Assembly: GCA_030655315.1 (NCBI GenBank)
Contig: JAURVT010000045.1
Span: forward strand, 1 to 64,000
Origin: Nocardioidaceae bacterium
Lineage (GTDB): Bacteria > Actinomycetota > Actinomycetes > Propionibacteriales > Nocardioidaceae
Direction of reading: 5' to 3'
DNA length: 64,000 nt
How positions within the stretch are numbered: the first letter of the stretch is position 1; each line of letters begins with the position of its first letter. The notes beneath the pieces were generated by a model. It had not been told where the DNA came from, searched no databases, and saw nothing but the letters and a program-made list of their open reading frames with translations. Position numbers and translations under genes: made by a program. Shown here piece after piece: positions 44,961 through 53,571 of the stretch.

Positions 44961-45326
44961 TCAGGCCGGTGGTGCCCTGCTCGCGCTCGTGGTGCTGACG
45001 ACGACGGCCGGGGGGCCGCGGGGCTGGACCTGGTCGACGACGCCGACCTCGCGCGGCGCGTCGAGCTGCACGACGGGGGCCGGGGCGACGTCGGGGGCGA
45101 CCTGGTGCAGGTGGAGCGTGCCGTGCCGCGGGGCGTGGTCGACGGCGGACGCGTGCTGGTGCCCGTCGTCGGTGCCGCTGTGGGCCGGGGCCACGGACGC
45201 CGGGGCGATCGCGGCCGTGGTGACCGCGTGGGCGGCCCCGCCGGCGAACCACGAGAGCATCACCAGGGCGGTCGCCAGCAGCAGCGCGCTGCAGCGGCGA
45301 CCCCGGTGGGTCTCGTGGGTGGGCAT
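44961..45326 (-). CDS. Small exported His-rich protein of unknown function
   Basis: A 121-residue protein with a Sec-type signal (RRCSALLLATALVMLSWFAGGAAHA) and a mature part rich in His, Pro and Ala (GTDDGHQHASAVDHAPRH, TLHLHQVAP). The cluster of His could bind a metal. I do not recognise a family. The ATG start is supported by TACACT six bases upstream. It precedes secDF on the same strand with a 64-base spacer that contains no obvious terminator. Base composition and codon use look like its neighbours. Confidence 0.68.
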   Translation of the reverse strand: MPTHETHRGRRCSALLLATALVMLSWFAGGAAHAVTTAAIAPASVAPAHSGTDDGHQHASAVDHAPRHGTLHLHQVAPDVAPAPVVQLDAPREVGVVDQVQPRGPPAVVVSTTSASRAPPA

Positions 45327-45332
45327 CCAGGG

Positions 45333-45338
45333 AGTGTA
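45333..45338 (-). promoter_or_regulatory. Leaderless -10 box (TACACT)
   Basis: TACACT on the minus strand ends six bases before the ATG of the small His-rich protein. Just upstream of it, ACCGGCGAGCCGGT (45339-45352) is a 6-bp-arm hairpin with a two-base centre. Confidence 0.5.
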
Positions 45339-45361
45339 ACCGGCGAGCCGGTGCCGCCCGG

Positions 45362-46927
45362 TCAGCGACGGGACGGCGTGAGCGACGTCTGCCACCGCAC
45401 GGCGCCGTCGATGCCGCGCAGCTGGACGGTCAGCTCCTCGGTGTCGCCGTCGATCTGGACCTCGCCGAAGAACTGGAAGCCCTCGGCGGGCGAGGTGTTC
45501 TGTCGCGGCGGTGCCTCGACGTACACGGCCTTCGGCCCGAAGGTGCCGTCGAGCGCGTTGGGGCCGAACGACCCGGCGTTGAGGGGGCCGGAGACGAACT
45601 CCCAGAACGGGTCGAAGCGCTGGTAGCTCGCGCGGTCCGGGGAGTAGTGGTGGGCCGCGGTGTAGTGGACGTCGGCGGTGAGCCAGACGTGGTTGCGGAT
45701 GCCCAGGCGCTGGATCCCCGTGAGCACTTCGGCGATGTCGCGCTCGCGGCCGCGGGGCATGCCCGGGTCGCCCTGCGCGATGCCCTCCTGCTCGGTGCCG
45801 TCGGGCACGACGAGGCCGAGCGGCAGGTCGGCGGCGATCACCTTCCAGGTGGCCTTCGACGCCGCGAGCTCCTTGAGCAGCCAGCGGGTCTGCTTGCGGC
45901 CGAGCACGCCGCCGTCGGCGCGGGTCTCGCCGTTGGCGGTGTTGGGGTCCTTGTAGGTGCGCATGTCGAGCACGAACACGTCGAGCGAGGGCCCGTGGTG
46001 GATCACGCGGTAGATGCGGCCGTCGGCGTCGGACTGGCGGGCGTTGATCGGGACGTACTCGTGGAAGGCCTGCTTGGCGCGGCGGGCGAGCGTGTCGACG
46101 TCCTTCACCTGGTAGCGCGGGTCGTCCAGGATCTCGCCGGGGTACCAGTTGTTGGTGACCTCGTGGTCGTCCCACTGGTTCACCTGCGGGGTGCGCGCGA
46201 GGAACCGCCGCCAGTTGTCGGCCTGCAGGTTGTACTTGTACTGCCCGCGGAACTCGTGGAGCGACTCGGCGACCTTGGACTTCTCGACGGTCACCAGGTT
46301 CGTCCAGGTGCGTCCGTCGGGCAGCGCCACCTTCTCGGTGAGCGGGCCGTCGGCGTAGACGGTGTCACCGCTGCACAGGAAGAAGTCGGCGTCGCGGGCC
46401 GCCATGGCGTCGACGATCCGGTAGCCGCCGTAGGCGGGGTCGATGCCCCAGCCCTGGCCGGCGATGTCGCCCGACCACAGGAAGCGGACGTCCTCGCGCC
46501 GCGACGGTGCGGTGCGCAGGCGTCCGACGACCGGCTGGCCGGGACGTCCACCGTCGGGGTCGTCGGCCCAGATCCGGTAGGACAGCTCGCGGCCCGGCGG
46601 CAGGCCCTTGAGGTCGATGCGTCCGGTGAGGTCGGTGCCGAAGCGCGTGACCGGGCCGCGCAGGCGGACCGGGCTGCGGAAGTGCTCGTCGCGGGCCACC
46701 TCGACCATCAGCCGCGCGGGGCGGTCCGAGCGGGCCCAGACGGTGGCGCCGGTGCGGCTCACGTCGCCGGACTGGACACCGTGCGTCAGGGACGGGCGCC
46801 CGCCGACCACCTGGCTGGCGAGCCTGACCGACGGCCGGTTGAGCAGGGCGGAGGAGCCGAGCAGGGTGGCCGCACCGCCGACGGCGACCGAGGAGCGCAG
46901 GAACGTACGACGGGGGAGGTCGTTCAT
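45362..46927 (-). CDS. phoD: PhoD-family alkaline phosphatase/phosphodiesterase, Tat-exported
   Basis: A 521-residue exported phosphatase. LPRRTFLRSSVAVGGAATLL is a twin-arginine signal. After an N-terminal PhoD beta domain (LTHGVQSGDVSRTGATVWARSD) the catalytic core shows the metal ligands in SGDIAGQ, CSGDTVYADG, QWDDHEVTNNWYPGE and TADVHYTAAHHY. PhoD enzymes hydrolyse phosphate mono- and diesters with calcium and iron and are used for phosphate scavenging. No pho box is evident upstream. Together with the secreted GDPD at 8-10 kb it suggests phosphodiester scavenging, but the two are 35 kb apart. Confidence 0.92.
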   Translation of the reverse strand: MNDLPRRTFLRSSVAVGGAATLLGSSALLNRPSVRLASQVVGGRPSLTHGVQSGDVSRTGATVWARSDRPARLMVEVARDEHFRSPVRLRGPVTRFGTDLTGRIDLKGLPPGRELSYRIWADDPDGGRPGQPVVGRLRTAPSRREDVRFLWSGDIAGQGWGIDPAYGGYRIVDAMAARDADFFLCSGDTVYADGPLTEKVALPDGRTWTNLVTVEKSKVAESLHEFRGQYKYNLQADNWRRFLARTPQVNQWDDHEVTNNWYPGEILDDPRYQVKDVDTLARRAKQAFHEYVPINARQSDADGRIYRVIHHGPSLDVFVLDMRTYKDPNTANGETRADGGVLGRKQTRWLLKELAASKATWKVIAADLPLGLVVPDGTEQEGIAQGDPGMPRGRERDIAEVLTGIQRLGIRNHVWLTADVHYTAAHHYSPDRASYQRFDPFWEFVSGPLNAGSFGPNALDGTFGPKAVYVEAPPRQNTSPAEGFQFFGEVQIDGDTEELTVQLRGIDGAVRWQTSLTPSRR

Positions 46928-47016
46928 GCCCCCAGCCTCCCCACCGGGCCGCACGCGGCGGTGAACCCGGCCCGACACGCCGGTGAACCGTGCCGGACGG
47001 GTCGGCGCGGCGTCCC

Positions 47017-48363
47017 TCAGCGGGCGAGTGCTCCCATCGGGTCCCACGCGGGCAGCACCTGGGGCTCGCCGTCGAGCGCGTCGCGCAGCTCGGCCGGCAG
47101 CGCGTCGCGCCGGACCGCGATCTCGAAGACGTGCTCGGCGAACCAGCCGTCGTTCATCGTGTAGAAGCCCTTGTCGGCCTTCTCGGTGCCCCAGCTGTTC
47201 TCGACGCGCCAGCGTCGGGGCACCTGCGCGCCGTCCTCGCCGTCGACGAGGTCGACACCGGTGAACAGCATCGCGTGGGTCATCATCGAGTCGCCGTAGG
47301 CGAGCCGCTCGGCCTTGGTGAGGTCGGTCCGGGTGCCGTAGACGGCGTCGTAGTCGTAGAGGTGCGCGTCCCAGACGCCCAGCTCGGCGTTGCTCATCTG
47401 GTCGGTGTCGCAGCCGAACCAGACGGGCTCACCGCCCACGACGGCGTCGGCGGCCAGCTGCTTCATCACCCCGGGCTCGACGTTGAGGTAGACCACGGGC
47501 GGCGCGCCGACGACGTTGCCGAGGTGCTCGACGGTGAAGGTGCGGCCCCGCGGGCTGGTCGGGCGCGGGTCGTCGACCAGGCACACGTAGTCGGTGAGTG
47601 GGACGCCGACGTAGCGGTCGGCGAACTCGCGCGGGGTCATCTCGCCCTCGCGGTGGAACCCGCGGTCCTTGTCGGTCCACTGCCACCAGAAGGACTCCGG
47701 CGGGGTGCCGAGGTGCAGGCAGAGCAGGCGGTGGACGGCCGCGACGACGTCGCGCTTGTGCTCCTGCAGCGCCCCGGCGTCGTCACCCGCCGCCGCGCGC
47801 GACCTCAGGTCCTTGGCGCCCTGGCGCAGGATGCGCGCGATGCCGGCGTTCATCAGCTTGGTGGCGCCGGACGACTGCGTCTCGGGCATCGCGGTCTTGG
47901 GCACCAGCCCGTACTTGACGACGAGCGCGACGAACATGTTCCACTGCCCGCCGTCCTCGGACGGCTGCGAGAGCAGGTGCGCGACGGTGCGGTCGTCCAC
48001 GTCGAGGTCGACGGTGGCCAGGATCGACTCGAGCCAGTGGTTGGCCTTCTCGAGCTTGTCCCAGAACAGCAGCCAGGACTGGGAGAACTCGAAGTTCTTG
48101 ACGTCGAGCGTCGAGCGGGTGCCGGCCCGCAGGAGGTTGGTGCCGGCGAACAGCCAGCACCGGCCGCTCGACTTCTGGTTGGTGGCGTCCCAGTCGTCGA
48201 GCAGGTGCGAGACGGAGTGGTCGATGCCGACGACGACCTGGTGGTCGAGGGCGACCTCGGTGACGGGGTTGCGGGTGACCGCGTTCTGCAGCAGGCGCAG
48301 CGACGGGTCGGCGTCGAACGCCTTGCCCAGCTGGGCCAGCTGGTCGCCGGTGATCTCGCTCAT
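47017..48363 (-). CDS. pepC: Aminopeptidase C (C1B cysteine peptidase, bleomycin-hydrolase type)
   Basis: A 448-residue papain-fold peptidase. The catalytic Cys lies in NQKSSGRCWLFAGTNLLR, His in MMTHAMLFTGVDL and Asn in RWRVENSWGTEKADKGFY, in the family order. Length matches bleomycin hydrolases, which are cytoplasmic hexamers that remove N-terminal residues from peptides. The ATG overlaps the stop of the disulfide-type flavoprotein gene as ATGA, so they are co-translated; a thiol enzyme coupled to a thiol-disulfide-type reductase is suggestive of redox support but this is inference. Confidence 0.93.
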   Translation of the reverse strand: MSEITGDQLAQLGKAFDADPSLRLLQNAVTRNPVTEVALDHQVVVGIDHSVSHLLDDWDATNQKSSGRCWLFAGTNLLRAGTRSTLDVKNFEFSQSWLLFWDKLEKANHWLESILATVDLDVDDRTVAHLLSQPSEDGGQWNMFVALVVKYGLVPKTAMPETQSSGATKLMNAGIARILRQGAKDLRSRAAAGDDAGALQEHKRDVVAAVHRLLCLHLGTPPESFWWQWTDKDRGFHREGEMTPREFADRYVGVPLTDYVCLVDDPRPTSPRGRTFTVEHLGNVVGAPPVVYLNVEPGVMKQLAADAVVGGEPVWFGCDTDQMSNAELGVWDAHLYDYDAVYGTRTDLTKAERLAYGDSMMTHAMLFTGVDLVDGEDGAQVPRRWRVENSWGTEKADKGFYTMNDGWFAEHVFEIAVRRDALPAELRDALDGEPQVLPAWDPMGALAR

Positions 48364-49748
48364 GAGGACGCCTCCTGGTCGGGGTCGTGCAGGTCGCCCA
48401 GCGCGGACTCGATCGCGCGGTGGAACGTGGGGTAGGCCCAGATGCTGTGCAGCAGCGTGTCGACGGGCACCTCGCCGCGCACGGCGATCGCGAGCGCGCC
48501 GAGGACCTCGCCGCCCGACGGGCCGACGGCGGTGGCGCCGACCAGCACGCCGCGGTCGACGTCCTCGACGACCTTGATGACGCCGTCGCTGCCGGGGCCG
48601 TGGACGAAGCCGCGGCTGCTCGCCGACAGGTCGGTGACGCCCACGCGGATGCGCAGGCCCGCGTCGCGGGCGGCCTTCTCGGTGAGTCCCACCGAGCCGA
48701 TCTCGGGGTCGGTGAACGTCACGTGGGGGAGCGCGCGGTAGTCGGCGGGAGGGCCGTCCTCGCCGAGGATGTCGCGCGCCGCGATGGCCGACTGGTACAT
48801 CGACACGTGGGTGAACGCGCCCTTGCCGGCGACGTCGCCGATCGCCCACAGCCCGTCGGTGACGCGCATGTGGTCGTCGACCGGCACGCTCCTGCCGTCG
48901 GTGTCGACGCCCACGGTGTCGAGGCCGAGGCCGTCGAGGTTGGACGTGCGTCCGGCCGCGAGGAGCAGCTTCTCGACCGAGACCGTGGTGCCGTCGCCGA
49001 GGTGCAGCGTGAAGCCGTCGGCATCGGAGTGCTCGACCCGCTGGGTCTCGGCGTCGGTGTGGACGGTGATGCCCTCGTGCTCGAAGACCTCGGTGAGGAC
49101 GGCCGACGCCTCGGGCTCCTCGGGGCCGACGATGCGCGGGCCGTGCTCGATCACGTGGACCGTGGTGCCGAAGCGCGAGAACGCCTGCGCGAGCTCGGCG
49201 CCGATGGGGCCGCCGCCGATGACCGCGAGCGACGCGGGCGCCTCCTCGGTCTCCAGGATCTCGTGGTTGGTCCAGTAGGGGGTGCCGTCGAGCCCGTCGA
49301 TCGGCAGGATCGCCGGGCGGGTGCCGGTGTTCAGGACGACGCCCCGTCGCGCGGTGAACCGCTGCTCGCCGACGACGACCGTGCGGGGTCCGTCGAGGCG
49401 CGCGCTGCCGCGGACCAGGGTCGCGCCGGAGTCCGTCAGGCGGTCGGCGGCGACGGTGTCGTCCCAACTGTCGGTGGCCTCCTCGCGGATGCGCCTGGCG
49501 ACGAGCGAGAAGTCGGGCTGCACCGTGGTCGCGCCCCCGATCGTCGGGGTGCGGTGGGCCTCGGCGACGCTGTCGGCCGCGCGGATGACCATCTTGGACG
49601 GGATGCAGCCCCAGTAGGGGCACTCGCCGCCCACCAGCCGGCGCTCCACGCCGACCACCTCGAGTCCGGCCTTGGCGAGCTTGCCGGCCAGGTCCTCACC
49701 TCCGGGTCCGAGCCCGATGACCACGACGTCCACCTCGTGCGAATCCAC
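48360..49748 (-). CDS. Pyridine nucleotide-disulfide oxidoreductase-family flavoprotein
   Basis: A 462-residue FAD/NAD(P) enzyme of the lipoamide-dehydrogenase superfamily. FAD motif IGLGPGGEDLAGKLAKAG, redox disulfide GGECPYWGCIPSK (C43, C48), NAD(P) motif IGGGPIGAELAQAFSRFG and the second FAD motif DGLWAIGDVAGKGAF are all clear. The C-terminal catalytic His of the usual HPTxSE motif is Tyr here (WAYPTFHRAIE), so reduction of a dithiol substrate may differ. GTG 49748 is chosen because GAAAGGGG precedes it; an upstream ATG would add nine residues. Candidates include a mycothione- or quinone-type reductase. It overlaps pepC. Confidence 0.88.
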   Translation of the reverse strand: MDSHEVDVVVIGLGPGGEDLAGKLAKAGLEVVGVERRLVGGECPYWGCIPSKMVIRAADSVAEAHRTPTIGGATTVQPDFSLVARRIREEATDSWDDTVAADRLTDSGATLVRGSARLDGPRTVVVGEQRFTARRGVVLNTGTRPAILPIDGLDGTPYWTNHEILETEEAPASLAVIGGGPIGAELAQAFSRFGTTVHVIEHGPRIVGPEEPEASAVLTEVFEHEGITVHTDAETQRVEHSDADGFTLHLGDGTTVSVEKLLLAAGRTSNLDGLGLDTVGVDTDGRSVPVDDHMRVTDGLWAIGDVAGKGAFTHVSMYQSAIAARDILGEDGPPADYRALPHVTFTDPEIGSVGLTEKAARDAGLRIRVGVTDLSASSRGFVHGPGSDGVIKVVEDVDRGVLVGATAVGPSGGEVLGALAIAVRGEVPVDTLLHSIWAYPTFHRAIESALGDLHDPDQEASS

Positions 49749-49859
49749 GCGACATTCCCCTTTCGTCGCTGCCATCCTGGCCCCTATGCCCTCCGTGCGC
49801 AGCCCCGACCGCCCCACGTCACGTGTCCCGGTGCCGGACGACGCCGAGCAGGTCCGCGC

Positions 49860-50486
49860 ATGACGCGCTGGGACCGCGACGACGTGCGCGTCGACGCCTC
49901 GGAGTACGCGTCCAGGTTCGACGACGCCGAGGCGTCCGGCGACGAGGTCCACGGCGAGGCGGCCCTGTGCGACGCGCTGCTCGGACGGCCGTCGCGCGTG
50001 CTCGACGCGGGGTGCGGGCACGGACGGGTGGCGATCCGGCTCGCCGCGCTCGGCCACGACGTGGTCGGGGTGGATGCCGCGCCCGACATGGTGGCGCTCG
50101 CGCGCACGCTGTCGACCTCGGTGCGGTGGCTGGACGGCGACCTCGTCGCGCTGGACGTCCTCGACCTCGGCGCGCCGTTCGACCTGGTGGTGGCCGCGGG
50201 CAACGTCGTCCCGCTGCTGGAGCCGGGCACCGAGCCGCGCGCCGTCGCGCAGATGGCGTCGGTGCTGGCGCCCGGCGGCCTGCTGCTCGCGGGCTTCGGC
50301 CTCGACGCCGACCACCTGCCGCTCGACGACGCCCCGTTCGCGCTGACGGACTACGACCACTGGTGCGCCGGCGCGGGCCTGCGTCCGCTCGAGCGCTGGT
50401 CCGGATGGGGGCAGGAGCCCTGGGACGGCGGAAGCTACGCGGTCAGCCTGCACGCCCGCCCGGGGGACGGGGTGGGCGAGGACTAG
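49860..50486 (+). CDS. Class I SAM-dependent methyltransferase
   Basis: A 208-residue Rossmann-fold enzyme. Motif I is RVLDAGCGHGRVAIRLAALG, the acidic end of strand 2 is VVGVDAAP, motif II-like FDLVVAAGNV and the post-II VLAPGGLLLAGF follow in order. It belongs to the generic methyltransf_11/25 type; the substrate cannot be told. ATG 49860 directly precedes the conserved domain; a longer frame to the left runs antisense over the flavoprotein gene and is not real. The gene diverges from the flavoprotein gene with a 111-base spacer that presumably holds both promoters. Confidence 0.85.
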   Translation: MTRWDRDDVRVDASEYASRFDDAEASGDEVHGEAALCDALLGRPSRVLDAGCGHGRVAIRLAALGHDVVGVDAAPDMVALARTLSTSVRWLDGDLVALDVLDLGAPFDLVVAAGNVVPLLEPGTEPRAVAQMASVLAPGGLLLAGFGLDADHLPLDDAPFALTDYDHWCAGAGLRPLERWSGWGQEPWDGGSYAVSLHARPGDGVGED

Positions 50487-50625
50487 GGCGTCGGGCCGGG
50501 TGCACCTCACGGCGCGTGGCCGCTCGTGGCGGCTAATTTTGGGACCCGGGGCAACCGCGGCCCGACGCTGAGAACAGGCTAGCCCAGCGCCGGTCGTCAG
50601 CCCACCCGAACCCCGGTGAGGAACC

Positions 50626-51012
50626 CCACCCCCTCCCCGGGAATCCCCCGCGCCCCCTCTCGCCGAGCGGCGCAAGTTCGTCGGTTACCAGCGGGTAGGA
50701 CGTCTGGCTTGCGCCGCTCAGCGGAAGGTTTGCGCCGTTCGGCGCGGGGAGGGCCGGGAGCGACGGCGACGGCCCGGGGCGGTTCGACCGACCGGTGCCC
50801 GGACGCTCGGCGTCCGCGCCGGCCGGCGTCGGTCACGAACCGGCGGCGAGCAGCGCCACGGTCCTCGCTGCCTCTGGGTCACCACCGACCACCCGCACTC
50901 GCCGAACGGCGCAAGACCGCCGCCGAGCGGCGCAACCTCGTCGCTCTACCCGCCGGTAACCGACGAACTTGCGCCGCTCGGCGAGAGGGAGAGGGCGGGG
51001 AGGGAGGGTGGG
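50626..51012. repeat. ~390-bp intergenic inverted repeat
   Basis: The 526-base spacer 50487-51012 holds no gene that I can support. Its right three quarters form a very long imperfect palindrome. Arms 50658-50698 and 50946-50986 are 41 bp each and match at 40 positions (TCTCGCCGAGCGGCGCAAG... facing ...CTTGCGCCGCTCGGCGAGA). Further matches extend outward as CCCACC/GGTGGG-type runs and inward through several copies of a GCCGAGCGGCGCAA-like unit to a centre near ACGCTCGGCGT (50803-50813). The convergent methyltransferase and 201-residue protein genes flank it. The first ~140 bases (50487-50625) show nothing I can name. Confidence 0.9.
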
Positions 51013-51618
51013 TCAGGTGAGGGGGGAGGTGCGCTCGGCGCGGGCGGCGTCGCGGAGGACGTTGGCGGTGCCGACGAGGCGGGCGGCGCTCTCGACGGAG
51101 GTGGCGGGGTCCTCGGACAGGTGGGCCCGGCCGACGCCGACGAGGCGGGCGAAGGCCGAGGCGCGGTCGAGGGTGTCGGCGAAGTCGCCGGAGACGACGC
51201 CGGCGACGACGGTGTCGACGAGGTGCGCCACCTCCTGCGGGCCGGGCGGGTCGACGACGCCTGCGACGACCTCGTCGACGGGGGCGAAGCGCTTGCCGGC
51301 GTCGAACTCGCGGGCGGCGCGCACGGGCTCGCGGCGCACCCATGCGCGGAGCACGTAGAGGCGCCAGAGCACGCCGGCGAGCGAGTCGGCGGGAGCGCCG
51401 GACCAGAGCTCGGCCAGGGTGTCGAGGCCGTGCTGGTCGGTGAGGTTCACGACCCGCTCGACGAGGCCGCGGTCGTCCTCGGTGCGCGCGCCGCGCACCA
51501 GCAGGGTCGCGACCCGGGCGCCGGCGGCCGCACGCAGCGCGGGGTCCTCGTCGCCGGGGAGGGAGTCGAAGAAGTCCTCCCCGGGGAACGTGGGGCGGTG
51601 GTACCGGGGTGCGGACAT
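51013..51618 (-). CDS. Conserved actinobacterial hypothetical protein next to RNase D
   Basis: A 201-residue, mainly helical, cytoplasmic protein beginning MSAPRYHRPTFPGEDFFDSL. Proteins of this type sit beside ribonuclease D in many actinobacteria; I know of no assigned function. AAGARVATLLVRGARTEDDRGLVERVV and WSGAPADSLAGVLWRLYVLRAWV are the most regular parts. The start is supported by TACGCT ending six bases upstream and lies 17 bases beyond the RNase D stop, so it has its own promoter although it follows the RNase D gene on the same strand. The 3' end abuts the giant inverted repeat. Confidence 0.78.
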   Translation of the reverse strand: MSAPRYHRPTFPGEDFFDSLPGDEDPALRAAAGARVATLLVRGARTEDDRGLVERVVNLTDQHGLDTLAELWSGAPADSLAGVLWRLYVLRAWVRREPVRAAREFDAGKRFAPVDEVVAGVVDPPGPQEVAHLVDTVVAGVVSGDFADTLDRASAFARLVGVGRAHLSEDPATSVESAARLVGTANVLRDAARAERTSPLT

Positions 51619-51624
51619 GCGACC

Positions 51625-51630
51625 AGCGTA
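51625..51630 (-). promoter_or_regulatory. Leaderless -10 box (TACGCT)
   Basis: TACGCT on the minus strand ends six bases before the ATG of the 201-residue protein, between it and the RNase D stop. Confidence 0.55.
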
Positions 51631-51635
51631 GTGAG

Positions 51636-52907
51636 TCAGGCCTCGCCTGGCGTCTCGGCGAACGCGTCGGCCAGGCGTTGCGCGACGAGCCCCACCTGCC
51701 ACGGACGGGCACCGAGGTCGGTGACGAACGCACCGATCGCGGCGGCGTCGGGCTGGGCGGGCGGCTCCCACGCGAGGCGGCGCAGCGCGTCGGGCAGCAG
51801 CACGTTCTCGACGGGGAGGTCGTGCTCCTCGGCCAGCGAGCTGACGACCTCGCGGGCTGCGGTGAGCCGTGCGGCCGCCTCGGGGTTGCGGTCGGCCCAC
51901 AGCCGAGGCGGCGGCGGTCCGTCGAGCCTCGGCGAGGTGCGGGGGAGGTCGGCCTCGGGGACGGCCAGCCCCTGCTCGACCGCGTCCCACCAGTCGTCCA
52001 GGAAGCGTCGCGGGCCGCGATTGCGCAGCACGCTCATCGCGCGCAGCGTGGCGCGGTCGGGCGGTGCCGCGGCGGCGATCTCCATGATCGCGGTGTCGGG
52101 CAGGATCCGGCCGGGGGTGGTGTCGCGACGCTCGGCGATCTCGTCGCGCCGGGTCCACAGGGTCTTGACCAGGCCCAGCGCGCGGCGTCCACGGGCCTTG
52201 TGGATGCCGGACGTGCGGCGCCACGGCTCCTCGCGTCGACGCGGACCGTCGAACGACAGCAGCGCCTCGAACTCCTCGGTCGCCCACTCGCGCTTGCCGG
52301 CCTCGCGCAGCCGCTCGTCGAGGATGTCGCGCAGCTCGACGAGCACCTCGACGTCGAGCGCGGCGTACTCCAGCCACGGCTCGGGCAGCGGACGGGTGGA
52401 CCAGTCGGCCGCGGAGTGCTCCTTGGCCAGGGTGTGGCCGAGGAGGTCGTGGACGAGCGACGCGAGCCCGACCTTGGGGAGGTTGAGCAGCCGCCCGGCG
52501 AGCTCGGTGTCGAACAGCGCCCGCGGGCGCAGGCCGATCTCGGCCAGGCACACGAGGTCCTGCGACGCGGCGTGCAGCAGCCACTCGGCGTCGCCGATGG
52601 CGGCATCGAGCGCGCTGAGGTCGCCGAACGGGATCGGGTCGATCAGGAACGTCCCGGCGCCCTCGCGGCGCAGCTGCACCAGGTAGGCGCGGGCGGAGTA
52701 GCGGTAGCCGGACGCGCGCTCGGCGTCGAGCGCGACCGGGCCGGTGCCCGACGCGACGGCGTCGACCGCCTCGGCCAGCGCCGGGGCGGTGTCGACGACG
52801 GGCGGCAGCGGGTCACGCAGTCGCAGCGGCGGCAGCTCGGGCTCGGGCGGGGCCACGGGCTCGGTGGAGGGGTCCGCGGCGGCGGAGCCCCCGACGTCCG
52901 CGCTCAC
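51636..52907 (-). CDS. rnd: Ribonuclease D-like 3'-5' exonuclease with HRDC domain
   Basis: A 423-residue DEDD exonuclease. GPVALDAERASGYRYSARAYLVQL gives the D-x-E metal residues, AEWLLHAASQDLVCLAEIGL the second Asp block, and WLEYAALDVEVLVELRDIL the Tyr and final Asp, making it a DEDDy-type enzyme acting on tRNA and other RNA 3' ends. An HRDC domain follows (about 235-310). The N-terminal 40 residues are Pro/Ala-rich. The GTG start overlaps the stop of the DUF3000 gene as GTGA. The pair is divergent from the heme operon, an arrangement common in actinobacteria. Confidence 0.92.
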   Translation of the reverse strand: MSADVGGSAAADPSTEPVAPPEPELPPLRLRDPLPPVVDTAPALAEAVDAVASGTGPVALDAERASGYRYSARAYLVQLRREGAGTFLIDPIPFGDLSALDAAIGDAEWLLHAASQDLVCLAEIGLRPRALFDTELAGRLLNLPKVGLASLVHDLLGHTLAKEHSAADWSTRPLPEPWLEYAALDVEVLVELRDILDERLREAGKREWATEEFEALLSFDGPRRREEPWRRTSGIHKARGRRALGLVKTLWTRRDEIAERRDTTPGRILPDTAIMEIAAAAPPDRATLRAMSVLRNRGPRRFLDDWWDAVEQGLAVPEADLPRTSPRLDGPPPPRLWADRNPEAAARLTAAREVVSSLAEEHDLPVENVLLPDALRRLAWEPPAQPDAAAIGAFVTDLGARPWQVGLVAQRLADAFAETPGEA

Positions 52908-53500
52908 CGGCGAGGCCCGAGCCCGCCCCGCCGGTTGGGCATCGCGACGACGCCCGCGGCGAGCGGGGGGAGGCCGGCGACGGTGCAGAGCAGGTCGCCC
53001 CAGGCGCTGACGTGGGCGGCGACGTCGCCGTCGCCCCCGGGCGTCCAGGACGCCCGGATCTCGACCTGCGCCGAGCCGCCGTCCTCGCGCATGCCGCCGA
53101 AGCCCTCGGTGCGCACGGTGGTGACGCTGCCGCTGGGCGCGACCGCCTCGGCGCCGTGCATCGCGAGAGCATCGGTGAGCCAGGTCCAGCCGACCTCGGG
53201 CAGCACCGGGTCGGCGGCCATCTCGGGGTCGACGTCGGCCCGGGCGAAGGTGACCAGGCGGAAGGTGCCGTGCCACGCGTCGTTGCCGGCGGGATCGTGC
53301 AGGAGCACGATGCGGCCGGTGCCGAGCTCCTCACCGGCCACGACGACGTCGCCACTCATGGCGAACGCGTGCGGAGCGATGCGGGTGGGGGCGGGCATCT
53401 GCTCGCAGACGACCTCGGGTCTCAGTGGAGCCTCGCGCAGCTGTGACACCGCGCGGGAGAACTCGGCCGGTGGGCCGTCCAGCTCCTTGCGGGCGGGCAT
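52904..53500 (-). CDS. DUF3000 domain protein
   Basis: A 198-residue cytoplasmic protein of the actinobacteria-specific DUF3000 family, recognised from EFSRAVSQLREAPLRPEVVCEQMPAPTRIAPHAFAMSGD spread over the N-terminus and WTWLTDALAMHGA in the middle. No biochemical function is known. It starts the RNase D transcript, with TACGCT six bases before its ATG, and overlaps the RNase D start. The genes hemE and DUF3000 are divergent, 71 bases apart. Confidence 0.9.
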   Translation of the reverse strand: MPARKELDGPPAEFSRAVSQLREAPLRPEVVCEQMPAPTRIAPHAFAMSGDVVVAGEELGTGRIVLLHDPAGNDAWHGTFRLVTFARADVDPEMAADPVLPEVGWTWLTDALAMHGAEAVAPSGSVTTVRTEGFGGMREDGGSAQVEIRASWTPGGDGDVAAHVSAWGDLLCTVAGLPPLAAGVVAMPNRRGGLGPRR

Positions 53501-53506
53501 GCTCGC

Positions 53507-53512
53507 AGCGTA
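53507..53512 (-). promoter_or_regulatory. Leaderless -10 box (TACGCT)
   Basis: TACGCT on the minus strand ends six bases before the ATG of the DUF3000 gene. Just beyond, GTAGGCCTAC (53510-53519) is a perfect 10-bp palindrome that overlaps the box and could be an operator for the divergent hemE/DUF3000 pair. Confidence 0.5.
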
Positions 53513-53571
53513 GGCCTACCCGGCCTCGCCCCGCGGCTGCGACTCGCCGTGCGGGCTGGGAGGATCGGGGG

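Noticed and set aside
48387-49859. Long plus-strand frame preceding the methyltransferase
   Set aside because: It runs antisense across the whole flavoprotein gene and is rich in Arg/Val/Asp without motifs; only the part from ATG 49860 is a real gene.
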